A DNA stretch of 64,000 nt from Dipteris shenzhenensis (Eukaryota; Polypodiophyta; Polypodiopsida; Gleicheniales), in the NCBI GenBank assembly GCA_047967505.1, contig CM106539.1, one strand, 5' to 3'. The notes below the pieces were generated by a model. It did not search any database. It saw nothing but the letters and a program-made list of their open reading frames with translations, and was not told the origin of the DNA. The position numbers were made by a program, and so were the translations under genes. Positions 22,837 to 31,465 of this stretch are shown piece after piece; positions within the stretch are counted from its first letter, which is position 1; every line of letters begins with the position of its first letter.

Positions 22837-25800
22837 TCACACCCCTTTAATGGGAATGTCCTTCCTCTGCATCAAACCAAGAGCTAGTCGGTGTTTCTCG
22901 AATAGCTCTTTACCGAGTGGTTTGGTAAAGATGTCTGCAACATTTTCTTTGCTATCACAATGCTGCAGTGTGATGTCACCAAGTAACACTCTTTCTCTGA
23001 TGAAGTACTCTCTGACATCAATGTGCTTTGTTCTGGAGTGATATACTGGATTTTTGGCCAATGCTTGAGCCGATTGATTATCACAGTATATTGTTGTTGG
23101 CTTTGACGCATCAAAGTAATCTGTTTCTGACAATAGTCTTCTGAGCCATATAGCCTCACATGCACCTGTAGTGAGTGCTCTATATTCTGCTTTAGTCGAA
23201 GACAAAGAAACAGTTGGCTGTTTGTTTGACAACCATGATATAGCACCTTGACCAAGGAAAAATGCATATCCCTGTGTCGATCTCCTGGTCTCATGATCTC
23301 CAGCATAGTCACTGTCACAGTATCCATGCAACCGTGGATGACTTCCTCTGTATTCTATCCCAAACTGTCTTGTACCTCTGATGTATCTCAAGACTCTTTT
23401 GGCTGCATTCCAGTGAGACTGTTTTGGATTTGCCATAAACTGTGCTAGTGAGCTTACTGCACAAATATCTGGCCGTGTGATTGTCAGATACATAAGAGAT
23501 CCAATGAGTTGCCTGTAGTATCTGTCATTGACTGTAGGCTTTTCTGAATCTTTAGTAAGTTTCAAACTCTGTTCCATGGGAGTGGCTGCAATCTTGCAAT
23601 CTGCCATATGAAACTTCTTCAGGAGACTGTCAACATACTTGAGCTGACTCATGAATGTGCCATCTGAATCTCTCCAGAATTCAATTCCAAGACAATAGTG
23701 CATAAGTCCAAGATCTTTCATGTCGAACTCTACAGATAAGTCTTGTTTTAGTTTTCTGATGAAGCTATCCTTGCTTCCTGTCACAATCAGATCATCTACG
23801 TACAAAAGTGCAATAGTAATATCTTCCCCTTGAACTTTGTAGTAGAGAGTATGATCTGCATTGGACTTCATGTATCCCAGATCAGCAAAATACTTGTCAA
23901 TTCTGCTGTACCAACTTCTGGGTGCTTGCTTTAAGCCGTAGAGACTTTTGTTGAGATGGCAAACCTTGTTCTCTTTTCCTGGTTCAACATAACCGGCTGG
24001 TTGTTGCATGTAGACTTCCTCGTCTAGATAACCATTGAGAAATGCATTCTTGACATCGAGCTGATACACATTCCATTTACTGAGTGTCGCGAGTGATATC
24101 AAGAACCGTATGGAATCCATCTTTGCTACTGGAGCATAAGTCTCATCATAATCTTGGCCATATTGTTGTGCAAATCCTTTTGCAACTAATCTGGCTTTGT
24201 ATCTCTGAATACTGCCATCTGGATTGTACTTCACTTTGTATACCCATTTGTTGGCTATGGCCTTCTTTCCTGGTGGAAGGTCGCATAATTCCCAAGTGTT
24301 ATTTTTATACAAAGCATCCATTTCTTCATTCATAGCAGTTTGCCATTCTGGCTTATCTACTGCGTCTTCGAAGTACACTGGCTCTTCTGTAGCCATGATG
24401 GTAGTCATAAGAGCATAGTTGGTGGTTTCCACCTGAATTGCTTTGCCTTTCTGAGCATATGTCAATCTGGCTGGTGGTCTGCTTTCCCTAGTAGACCGTC
24501 TGAGTTGCTGTGGCACTGCTTGGGGTGTTGCTGGCAATTCTTGCTCTTCTTCATCAACCTGTTCTGTAGATGACTGTGAAGTCGATGCTTCTATCTCCTG
24601 TGTAGGTGAGGTTTTCCATTCTGATTCCTCATCGAAGATTACATCTCTGGAGATAATGACTTTGCGGTTGATGGGATCATACAATTTGTATGCTTTGCTT
24701 TCTTCACTGTAGCCAACCATGATGCATTTGCGTGACTTCGCATCCAATTTCCTGCAATGATCATCATGTATGTGGGCATATGCTATGCAACCAAATATGC
24801 GGAGATGCCCAATGCGTGGCTTGTGTGCAGTGAATGCTTCATAAGGAGTCATACCTTGTATCGGTTCGGTAGGAAGCCGATTAAGCAAGTAGTTAGCTGT
24901 AGCTATTGCTTCTACCCAATATTGATTCGGAAGATGCTTTTCACTAAGCATTGCTCTAGCACTGTCTGCTAAAATCCCATTCTTCCTTTCAGCTCGTGCA
25001 TTTTGCTGAGGAGTATCTGCACATGTGAATTGTCTTCGAATGCCATGATTTTTACAAAAATTGATGAAGGCTGAAGACATGTATTCACCTCCTCTGTTTG
25101 ATCTCATGACCTTGATCTTTTTGCCTGTTTGGTTTTCTACCATGGCTTTGAATTCTTGAAATCTGGCAAACACTTCAGATTTCTCTTTCAGAAAGTAGAC
25201 CCAACAATATCTACTGTAGTCATCGATGAAGGTCAAGTAATAAAGTGAACCATTGATGCTGCGGGTCTGGGCATAACCCCATACATCTGTATGAATCAAA
25301 TCAAGAATACCTCGTGCACGAGAGGTACTTCTGACAAAGTTAGTTCGCTTTTGTTTACCGAAGCAGCATGCTTCACAAACTTTTCCAAGAAATTGTAGCT
25401 TCGGAATCCCAATTGCCATATTCTGATTCCTGAGATCTAACAAGTACTTGAAGTTGACATGACCATATCTCTTGTGCCATTTTGCGGATAGTGGCATCTG
25501 TTGCATTTGGGCTGACATGGCATGCTTATCTGGTACTGTAGCTAGCATCCTGTATAAGCGTCCTTCCTTGACACCTTTTGCTACTAGCTGACCTCTTTTG
25601 GATTTGTCTCTGATCGTGCATTCATCACCGTCGAAGATGACTTTGTAGTTGTGTTCCGTCATTTGACCTACTGACAAAAGGTTTTGCTGAGCTTCGGAAC
25701 CTAGAGCACATCTTTGACTAATCCTTTTGTACCAGTGAAATTGTTCATAGGGATAACACCTGTCCCTTGAACTGGATTCAGTGTATTGTCTGCTGTGTAG

Positions 25801-25893
25801 ATGACATTCTTTTGACCTTCTAATGGCTTCATTTCTGTGAACCATTCCTGATGATTTGTCATATGAGATGATGCACCGCTGTCGATGTACCAA
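22837..25893 (-). pseudogene. Copia-1 pol: integrase, reverse transcriptase, RNase H
   Basis: The 1018-codon frame is nearly complete pol. Its first ~45 codons are out of frame with the protease reading. From about residue 70 it reads correctly (NLLSVGQ), then an HHCC zinc domain (HKRYGHVNF...CEACCFGKQ), integrase core with HTDVWG, then VMRSNRGGEY, where the second catalytic Asp is Asn (25096-25098), and QNARAERKN with Glu kept. The RT contains LLYVDDLIV (YVDD at 23791-23802). RNase H shows CDSDYAGD, STKAEY and YCDNQSA, and the product ends after DIFTKPLGKELF. The 1-nt frameshift against the protease lies in the T-run at 25682-25685. Apart from these lesions the sequence is well kept. Confidence 0.93.
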
Positions 25894-26111
25894 GGATCCT
25901 GTTCCACTTGGTCGACTTGATAACTGAAATCCTCTTTGGGATTGAAATCAGTGTCTTGGTGCATTGTATCAGTCTGATGCAATTCCTCATTTGCAAGAAA
26001 CATATTGCCATGTTCATTTGCAAAATGACTGTGACTAGAATGTCCACCACGATGATTTCCTCTTCCTCGGGAATTCCCTCGATTACTGCTGGATTGACCG
26101 CCTTGGTCATA
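25701..26111 (-). pseudogene. Copia-1 protease region
   Basis: In the same frame as gag, directly after its amber codon, the frame continues through a Gly/Arg/Ser-rich linker to WYIDSGASSHM (aspartic protease active site DSGA, about 25862-25892) and on to a TAG at 25701-25703. The TAG takes the place of a Trp-type codon in the conserved segment before NLLSVGQ. A 1-nt deletion 15-20 bp further on then shifts the rest of pol. Two independent lesions therefore separate protease from integrase. Confidence 0.85.
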
Positions 26112-27191
26112 CTACTTCTTGTGGCAATCTCTTTCATAGTGTCCAAACTTGTGACAGTAGTTGCATTGAATGTTTGACACATTGGTGGATGCATTCCCTC
26201 GTCCTTGGAATCTTCCTCGGTTGGAATGATTTCCTCTTTGCTGATTTTGATGTTGCTGAGGATGATGCTGATGCTGATGCTGATGCTGATTCTGACTTTG
26301 ATTTTGTTGATGATGACCACTTTTCTGATATGATCTACCTCTGTTTTTGCCTTTGCCTCTGCTTCTGTCTGAAGCTGTGAATGCCTGATCATTAGAATGA
26401 CCTTTACGTGCTTGAATGGCCTGAGTCCTGAGTTCTTCACCAAGTAGAACTGACTGAAGTTCTTCCAGTGTTGGAATTTGCCGTTGGATGGCAATACTCT
26501 GGACTAGATTCTCATATCCTTCTCTTAGTCCATTCAGGATTACTTGAACCATTTCTGTGGGATTCATAGTCTCTCCTACTGCTGCAAGTTGATTGTTGTA
26601 GTCTTTGATGCGGAGTACATAAGCATGACCGGTTTCACTGCTATTGCAGAAACTCTGGTTAATCTGGTTTCTCAGGGTGAGAATCCTGGATGTGTTCTTG
26701 GACTCGTAGAGAGCTGCGAACATATCCCATGCTTCTTTTGATGTCTTGACTGTGTTGAGGTGTCCTAGCATGACATCTTGCACATTCTGCTTGATCAGGT
26801 GATAGGCATACTTGTCTTTCTTATCCCATTCTGCTTGAGCTCGGGCAATGGCAGGATCTGCTACTGGTGCGGAAACTATTTGTGTAGATGTAGATCCCGT
26901 TGTTGGTGCTGTGACAACAGATGGAGTAGAGCTACTGGTGGCTGGATCGGCCAATGGTCTAGGTATGGATCCATCGACATACTCCCATTTGTCCTGAAGC
27001 ACAAGAATGGTCTCCATTCGGTATTTCCATGTACCGTAATTGGAGTTGTCTAACTTAGCAGATGCCTCCAGATTGAGGTTGCTAGTCGACATGATGCAAA
27101 CAATGTACTCAAAAAGTGTCCTGAAAAACTCACCGTAATTGGAGTTGTCTAACTTAGCAGATGCCTCCAGATTGAGGTTGCTAGTCGACAT
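26112..27191 (-). CDS. Copia-1 gag with CCHC knuckle
   Basis: The Gag frame uses one of two ATGs (27191 or 27092), 99 bp apart because of a tandem duplication. From the inner ATG it has 327 codons, typical for Copia Gag. It reads NYGTWKYRMETIL (the usual N-terminal W-x-Y/R segment), AWDMFAALYE, then LRIKDYNNQLAAVGE, an Arg/Gly/Gln/His-rich tract and a perfect CX2CX4HX4C knuckle (CNYCHKFGHYERDC) just before TAG (26112-26114). Frame-openness further upstream to 27413 is leader sequence. The product would form the virus-like particle; whether it is made is unknown. Confidence 0.88.
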   Translation of the reverse strand: MSTSNLNLEASAKLDNSNYGEFFRTLFEYIVCIMSTSNLNLEASAKLDNSNYGTWKYRMETILVLQDKWEYVDGSIPRPLADPATSSSTPSVVTAPTTGSTSTQIVSAPVADPAIARAQAEWDKKDKYAYHLIKQNVQDVMLGHLNTVKTSKEAWDMFAALYESKNTSRILTLRNQINQSFCNSSETGHAYVLRIKDYNNQLAAVGETMNPTEMVQVILNGLREGYENLVQSIAIQRQIPTLEELQSVLLGEELRTQAIQARKGHSNDQAFTASDRSRGKGKNRGRSYQKSGHHQQNQSQNQHQHQHQHHPQQHQNQQRGNHSNRGRFQGRGNASTNVSNIQCNYCHKFGHYERDCHKK

Positions 27192-27230
27192 GATGCAAAC
27201 AATGTACTCAAAAAGTGTCCTGAAAAACTC
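27033..27230. repeat. 99-bp tandem duplication over the gag start
   Basis: Copies 27033-27131 and 27132-27230 look identical by eye. Each holds the last part of the leader and the first 20 codons of gag, including the ATG. The length is a multiple of three, so starting at the outer ATG adds 33 residues to Gag without a shift. Confidence 0.9.
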
Positions 27231-28040
27231 TATATGAATCAACTGCAAATACACTGAAGATGCCAAGTGAAATCTCTGTACCGTCGGTGAAGATAGAACT
27301 GCAGTAAATAAGATCTGACCTGTGTTACAAGGCTTGTGGCAATGATGCCAGGAATAGCCAAGAGGCTTTACAAGGCTGAAAAAATGATGTGCACGATGCC
27401 GTGAGATAGCCAAATAGGCTTTACAATGGTGGCATGTGTGTGTGAAATCAAGTGCTATCTGCCCACTGAACCAAGCTGCAATGCCTCTGAACTCTGAAGT
27501 CTGCTCACTGAACTGATGAACGTAAGGTTTCAGGTAATGTAATGATGTGAAATCGGATGTGAGCGTATGGACTGACTCCGAGTATAGGTACTAGTCGGGA
27601 ATTTCGAGCATGGCTTAGATTGGCAACTTGGGGAATTCAAAGCGTCCCCTCTATGGCGATATAGTCTACTCTGATCTAGATCTAAACCAACCGTCAATCG
27701 ATGAAAGAGCAGCAAATAATTCCTTTTCCTTTGTTCTTTTTAAGTGCTGGGTCAGATGCGTCGATGTAGAGGCAAATGTGCGTGAAGGAAGTGGTTTTGT
27801 CGACGAGGCTCAAATGTGAGTGTAACTTGCGCCGAAATGTGCGCATGATGTAACGAGCGCGTAGAGCACGAAAAATCGAGCGACTTTCCTTTTTGGAGCA
27901 CCCTCAAATTCTTCCTGGATCAAGAGATATGACTTGATCTAGGTGGAGGGGCAAAAGGAGTGCAAATGGTGCTCAATGATGATGTGTCACTGTGAGTCAC
28001 ATGCAGTGATGATGTGGCACTGTGCTTAGCAAGAGGTGTG

Positions 28041-28796
28041 TCAGTGAAGCTCTGTGCTGAGGTGGCAGGAGTGTGCACATGCAGTGTGTGCACAGTGTGC
28101 CTGGCAAGGGACTGTGCCTGCAGGGGTCAGTGCTGACTGGACTGCTGAGGTGGCACAGATGATGTCAGCAGGGTGACATGGCACTAATGACGTGGCACTG
28201 ATGACGTGGCATAGATGACGTGGCCTGATGATGTGGCTTGATGACGTGGCAGTGCTGACGTGGCAGATGATATGGCAGTGCTGATGTGGCCTGATGACAT
28301 GGCCTGATGATGTGGCAGTGCTGACGTGGCAAATGACATGGCAGTGCTGACGTGGCAAATGACATGGCAGTGCTGACGTGGTAGATGATGTGGCAGGGGT
28401 GACGTGGCAGATAAGGTCTGCCACGTGGTTGATCCTTGACCAAGCCCTGGTGTGGTGACCCTGAGGATAAGGTTGGTGATAAGGCCACGTGTCTCTTTCT
28501 GGGAAGCCGAAATCTTTGAAAGATTTTGACAGAATCTTTGAGATTCCGTCTCCCTGCGGATTTCCATCGATGCCGTTTGGAGGTGGCGTCTTGAAGTCAA
28601 TGGAGCTTGCTGGTGATCGCAACGTTGTTGCATGAGATGAGGGAGCTGCCTCTCGTTCGGAGGTTTGCGTAGAGGAGCTTCGGGTGGTTAGACCGTCGGA
28701 TGGGAGTTTCGCGTCTCCCGTTGTTGAGGCTTTGCTATGGAGCCTTGGCGTTGAGGCTGGCTGGAGCCATCGGAGTTGGCAGTTTCTTTTGTTCAT
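28041..28796 (-). CDS. Extra 251-codon leader frame of Copia-1
   Basis: It starts at a true ATG. The N-terminal half (about 110 residues) is Ser/Thr/Pro-rich, with one more structured piece (GISKILSKSFKDFGFPERDTW). The C-terminal half is a His/Cys/Ser/Thr repeat (CHVSTATSS type) translated from the TGACGTGGCAG minisatellite, so it is probably not a protein module. No family is recognised. It might be a relic of captured coding sequence or chance openness. Confidence 0.25.
   Translation of the reverse strand: MNKRNCQLRWLQPASTPRLHSKASTTGDAKLPSDGLTTRSSSTQTSEREAAPSSHATTLRSPASSIDFKTPPPNGIDGNPQGDGISKILSKSFKDFGFPERDTWPYHQPYPQGHHTRAWSRINHVADLICHVTPATSSTTSALPCHLPRQHCHVICHVSTATSSGHVIRPHQHCHIICHVSTATSSSHIIRPRHLCHVISATSLVPCHPADIICATSAVQSALTPAGTVPCQAHCAHTACAHSCHLSTELH
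28140..28420. repeat. TGACGTGGCA minisatellite in the Copia-1 leader
   Basis: Units of 10-12 and 22-24 bp (cagtgctgacgtggca, gatgacgtggca, aaatgacatggca) are repeated over 280 bp. The word TGACGTGG occurs nine times exactly, with further variants (tgatgtgg, tgacatgg). ACGT-core words of this kind (GCCACGTCA on the other strand) are binding sites of plant bZIP factors. The cluster lies downstream of the expected transcription start. Confidence 0.8.
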
Positions 28797-29726
28797 GGCG
28801 AAGCTACTTGGTCGTTGCCCGTGTTGGAGGTCCGTCGGGAGTCGCGGCTGTGCTGGAGACTATGGCTCTTAGTTTGCTGCTCCACAAGAGAATTAAAGCT
28901 TGCGCTTTGGAACAGCAATCCGTCGTTGGCTCAGAACTACAATCCGAATGGAGATACATGCCATCGAGTGAGCAGCGGGCTAAGGAAGGCCAAGCCTTTT
29001 TTGTTGAAGCAGTCGTTGTGTAGCATGGGCTGCGCCTCAAGAGCTGCCTTGCGTAGAGAGCCTTTGAGTTGCTGGAGAGGCTGAGAATCACAGAAGCTGG
29101 TTGATGCGACTGTTCTTGTGAGCTTGTTGGACGTTGCAAGTCAAAGGCATTCGAGTTTGGTCGAGAGAGCCGCTGAGACTTTGTCTTGGCTCGTCCTCAG
29201 GAGCTCTTGGTCATGAGCCAAGCTTTGGAGTCGAGTCATTGTAGAGGTCATCTCTGAGTCCCATCTTTGGACTAGCCGCGTTGCTTGAAGGTCACAGGTC
29301 GTCTTTGTCGCAGGTCGATGTGGATAGTTGAAGCTGTCTATTGGCACTGAAGAAGACCGAGTTGATAAAGGTCATAGGAGCCTCTTTGCTTTGGTGTTGC
29401 ACTCAAAGCTCTCCTCTCACCAAGAACAGAGAATAGTCTCTCTCTCTCTAATCAATACATAGAACTAAAATAGAAAATGGATTCTCACAATGGATTACTT
29501 TCACTCTCAAAGGAATGAACACTCAAAGGATTCTCCCTATCTCTTTCATCAAAAGAGATGAACAGAAATTCCTCTCAAATGGACGGAATTTCTTCCAAAA
29601 TGAGCGGAAATTTTCTCTCAACGGAAGTGAAGGGAAGGATCTCACAATCACTCAAGAGAACTCTCAATCTCACAATCTCTCTCACACTCTCTCAAGAATC
29701 ACAATGTCTCAGCGGAAGACAAGGGA

Positions 29727-29738
29727 GCTCTGATACCA
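29727..29738 (-). other. Primer-binding site of Copia-1
   Basis: On the minus strand TGGTATCAGAGC directly abuts the 5' LTR end (ATTTTGTCA), complementary to initiator-Met tRNA. Confidence 0.93.
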
Positions 29739-29995
29739 TGACAAAATATGAAGAGGGGAGAGGAGAAGAGTGGAGATGAGGAGAGAGGGCACAGCTAGAG
29801 AGCACACCACAAATGACTAACTGTACACTAGAATTAGTTGAAAAAATAGAATATATACAAACCCTTTTAGGGTTAGGGTTAGGGGATCTAACCCTTTCCT
29901 TTATAGCACTCTATAAGGTTAGTGCTATGCACATATGATCACGTGATGGTGCTATGCACACATGATCACATGATGTTGAGCGTGAACTCTCAATA
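29739..29995 (-). repeat. 5' LTR of Copia-1
   Basis: 257 bp, almost identical to 22496-22752. Its outer end has TATTGAG instead of TGTTGAG, the one change at a terminal dinucleotide. It contains the same TATA box (29851-29857), telomere-like units (29866-29885) and U3 repeats with the G-box. Confidence 0.95.
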
Positions 29996-30297
29996 GGTGC
30001 ATCATCCAAACATCTTGCTCTCCCAAGCTCTATTGGGCCCATCTCTGATACTCTGAGGGGAGGTCAAGTAGACCCACCTGTCCATCCCCCGTATGTGCAT
30101 CGAAGTCACCCAAAAGTAGGATCTCTCCCTATTTGGAGAACTCCCAAATATCATCAAATATCTCTCGTACGGGCTATGACCTTCTATTGTAACCTGATGT
30201 GCATATGATGTGTCTGAGGCAACTAGCATACTGCGATGAAAATTGAGCTTGTGCCAGGTGACTGAATTTGTATCCATATGTCATGTGCATGCTTCTC
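29996..30297 (-). pseudogene. LINE-A endonuclease segment
   Basis: On the minus strand the reading IFIAVCYLPQ is followed, about 35 codons later, by EILLLGDFDAHTGDGQ, the GDFNAH signature of the APE-type endonuclease of LINEs. Stops and shifts break the frame. Downstream it runs to the Copia-1 target duplication and resumes at 22490, where the endonuclease end and RT follow. Upstream it stops abruptly where Gypsy-B LTR sequence begins. Confidence 0.75.
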
Positions 30298-30300
30298 CTT

Positions 30301-30696
30301 TCTCATCACAAATATATAGGGTCTCATATGTGACCTAATACAATGAGAATCACTTGCAGAACCTGCAAATCATAGAAAATACAATGATAAACTATACACA
30401 AGAATATGCACGATCTTTCAAAACTTGCAAACATAAAAAATAATAAGCATGTTGAGTGCAATCTCTCCCCATAGGAGTGGTCCTCATCTTCCACTTCCTC
30501 TCATCACAAATATATAGGGTCTCATATGTGACCTAATACAATGAGAATCACTCGCGGAACGTGCAAATCATCGACAACACAATGACAAACTATACACAAG
30601 AATATGCACAATCTTTCAAAACTTGCAAACAAAAAATAATAATAAGCATGTTGGGTGCAATCTCTCCCCATATGAGTGGTGCTCGTCTTCCACTTC
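30301..30696. repeat. 198-bp tandem duplication in the Gypsy-B LTR
   Basis: Copies start at tctcatcacaaatatat, 30301 and 30499, and run about 198 bp each with over 90 percent identity by eye. Each ends in a ...gtgg.cctcatcttccacttcc block. Confidence 0.85.
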
Positions 30697-31161
30697 CAAT
30701 GTATTTGATTGATTGAATAATCTTGAGTGACAATTGATACAAGCTCATGTACATCTCCTCCATGCACAAACTAGAGAAAGTCACACACACACACCCTTTC
30801 CAAAATAGCTTGCCTTTTCTAGAATAGAGTTTGCTTTTTCCACTTTAGATAATATGCTTAGGCTAAGCCTCTAATGTTCCAAAATTAAAATATGTACATA
30901 AGCATTTATAATTTCAAAAACTAGGCTTTCGAAAGTAAACCTTGTTACCTGCCACATCAATGGTTGTGCCTTACACACACAAAAATATGGTGAATCATGC
31001 TTGCTGCCAATAGCCATCGCTCAATTAGTTACTCTTCCCCTGAATTCACAACATCCATCAATAGTGCAAATATTTCAAGCGTAAGAAACCTTGGAATCAA
31101 TCACCAATATTATTCAATCTTTCAGTATTCAAGCGATGCAAAATCAACAAATCATAGATGG

Positions 31162-31366
31162 ATGGTGCACACATGTGACACATACCATCGCATGGTGCAC
31201 ACATTGCTACACATACCATCATCACGTAATTGGTGCACACACTTCTACACACTCATATGGTTGTAGCCATATATTCATCCATGTGTACGGATGGTGCACA
31301 CACTGCTACACATACCGTCGCTCATCACGTAAGTGGTGCAGACGCTGCTACACACTCATATGAACA
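31162..31366. repeat. GGTGCACAC minisatellite in the Gypsy-B LTR
   Basis: Five units begin tggtgca(c/g)ac at 31162, 31192, 31231, 31290 and 31333 and continue ..gctacacataccatcg or ..tacacactcatatg. The unit length varies from 30 to 59 bp. It may be part of a larger two-unit period of about 100 bp. Confidence 0.7.
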
Positions 31367-31465
31367 GCAAGCACACACTGCATCAACTGTGCAACAAAAT
31401 GCTAGATCTCACAACTAAATACTGAAAGATTAAAAAATAATGGGATAATCCCAATTCTCATGACA

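Larger units (their letters stand above)
27231..29726 (-). other. Copia-1 leader (5' untranslated region)
   Basis: About 2.5 kb separates the primer-binding site from gag, long for a Copia element. It contains a 251-codon ATG frame, a minisatellite, and a CT-rich stretch near 29430-29720. Upstream ATGs are numerous. Part of it may be captured sequence, but I recognise no source gene. Confidence 0.7.
22496..29995 (-). mobile_element. Copia-1, young Copia LTR retrotransposon
   Basis: A 7500-bp element on the minus strand with perfect 5-bp target duplications ggtgc (22491-22495 and 29996-30000). The two 257-bp LTRs have the same length and differ at two positions I can see (a/g near 22607 versus 29850, and c/t at the terminal TG dinucleotide), so the insertion is recent. 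Order on the minus strand: LTR, primer-binding site, a 2.3-kb leader, gag, protease, integrase, RT, RNase H, polypurine tract, LTR. This is the Copia order (integrase before RT). It sits in the endonuclease of LINE-A, whose coding frame can be followed on both sides. Coding lesions (in-frame amber, nonsense, frameshift, integrase Asp-to-Asn) suggest it needs help in trans. Confidence 0.95.
30298..31465 (-). repeat. 3' LTR of Gypsy-B
   Basis: On the minus strand the LTR begins TGTCATGAGAATTGG at 31465, right behind the polypurine tract ATCAAGCAAGAGGGA. The first 66 bp match, without gaps, a second copy at 34071-34136. The far end cannot be fixed because the other LTR is only a stub; I place it at the start of LINE-A sequence near 30298. 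It contains two internal repeat arrays, listed separately. Confidence 0.6.

Noticed and set aside
22837-27413. Many plus-strand frames opposite Copia-1 pol and gag
   Set aside because: They are shadows of the coding strand and have no features of their own.
28165-28633. Additional minus-strand frames of 107 and 149 codons over the TGACGTGG minisatellite
   Set aside because: They are other frames of the same repeat and share its periodic composition. There is no independent support.
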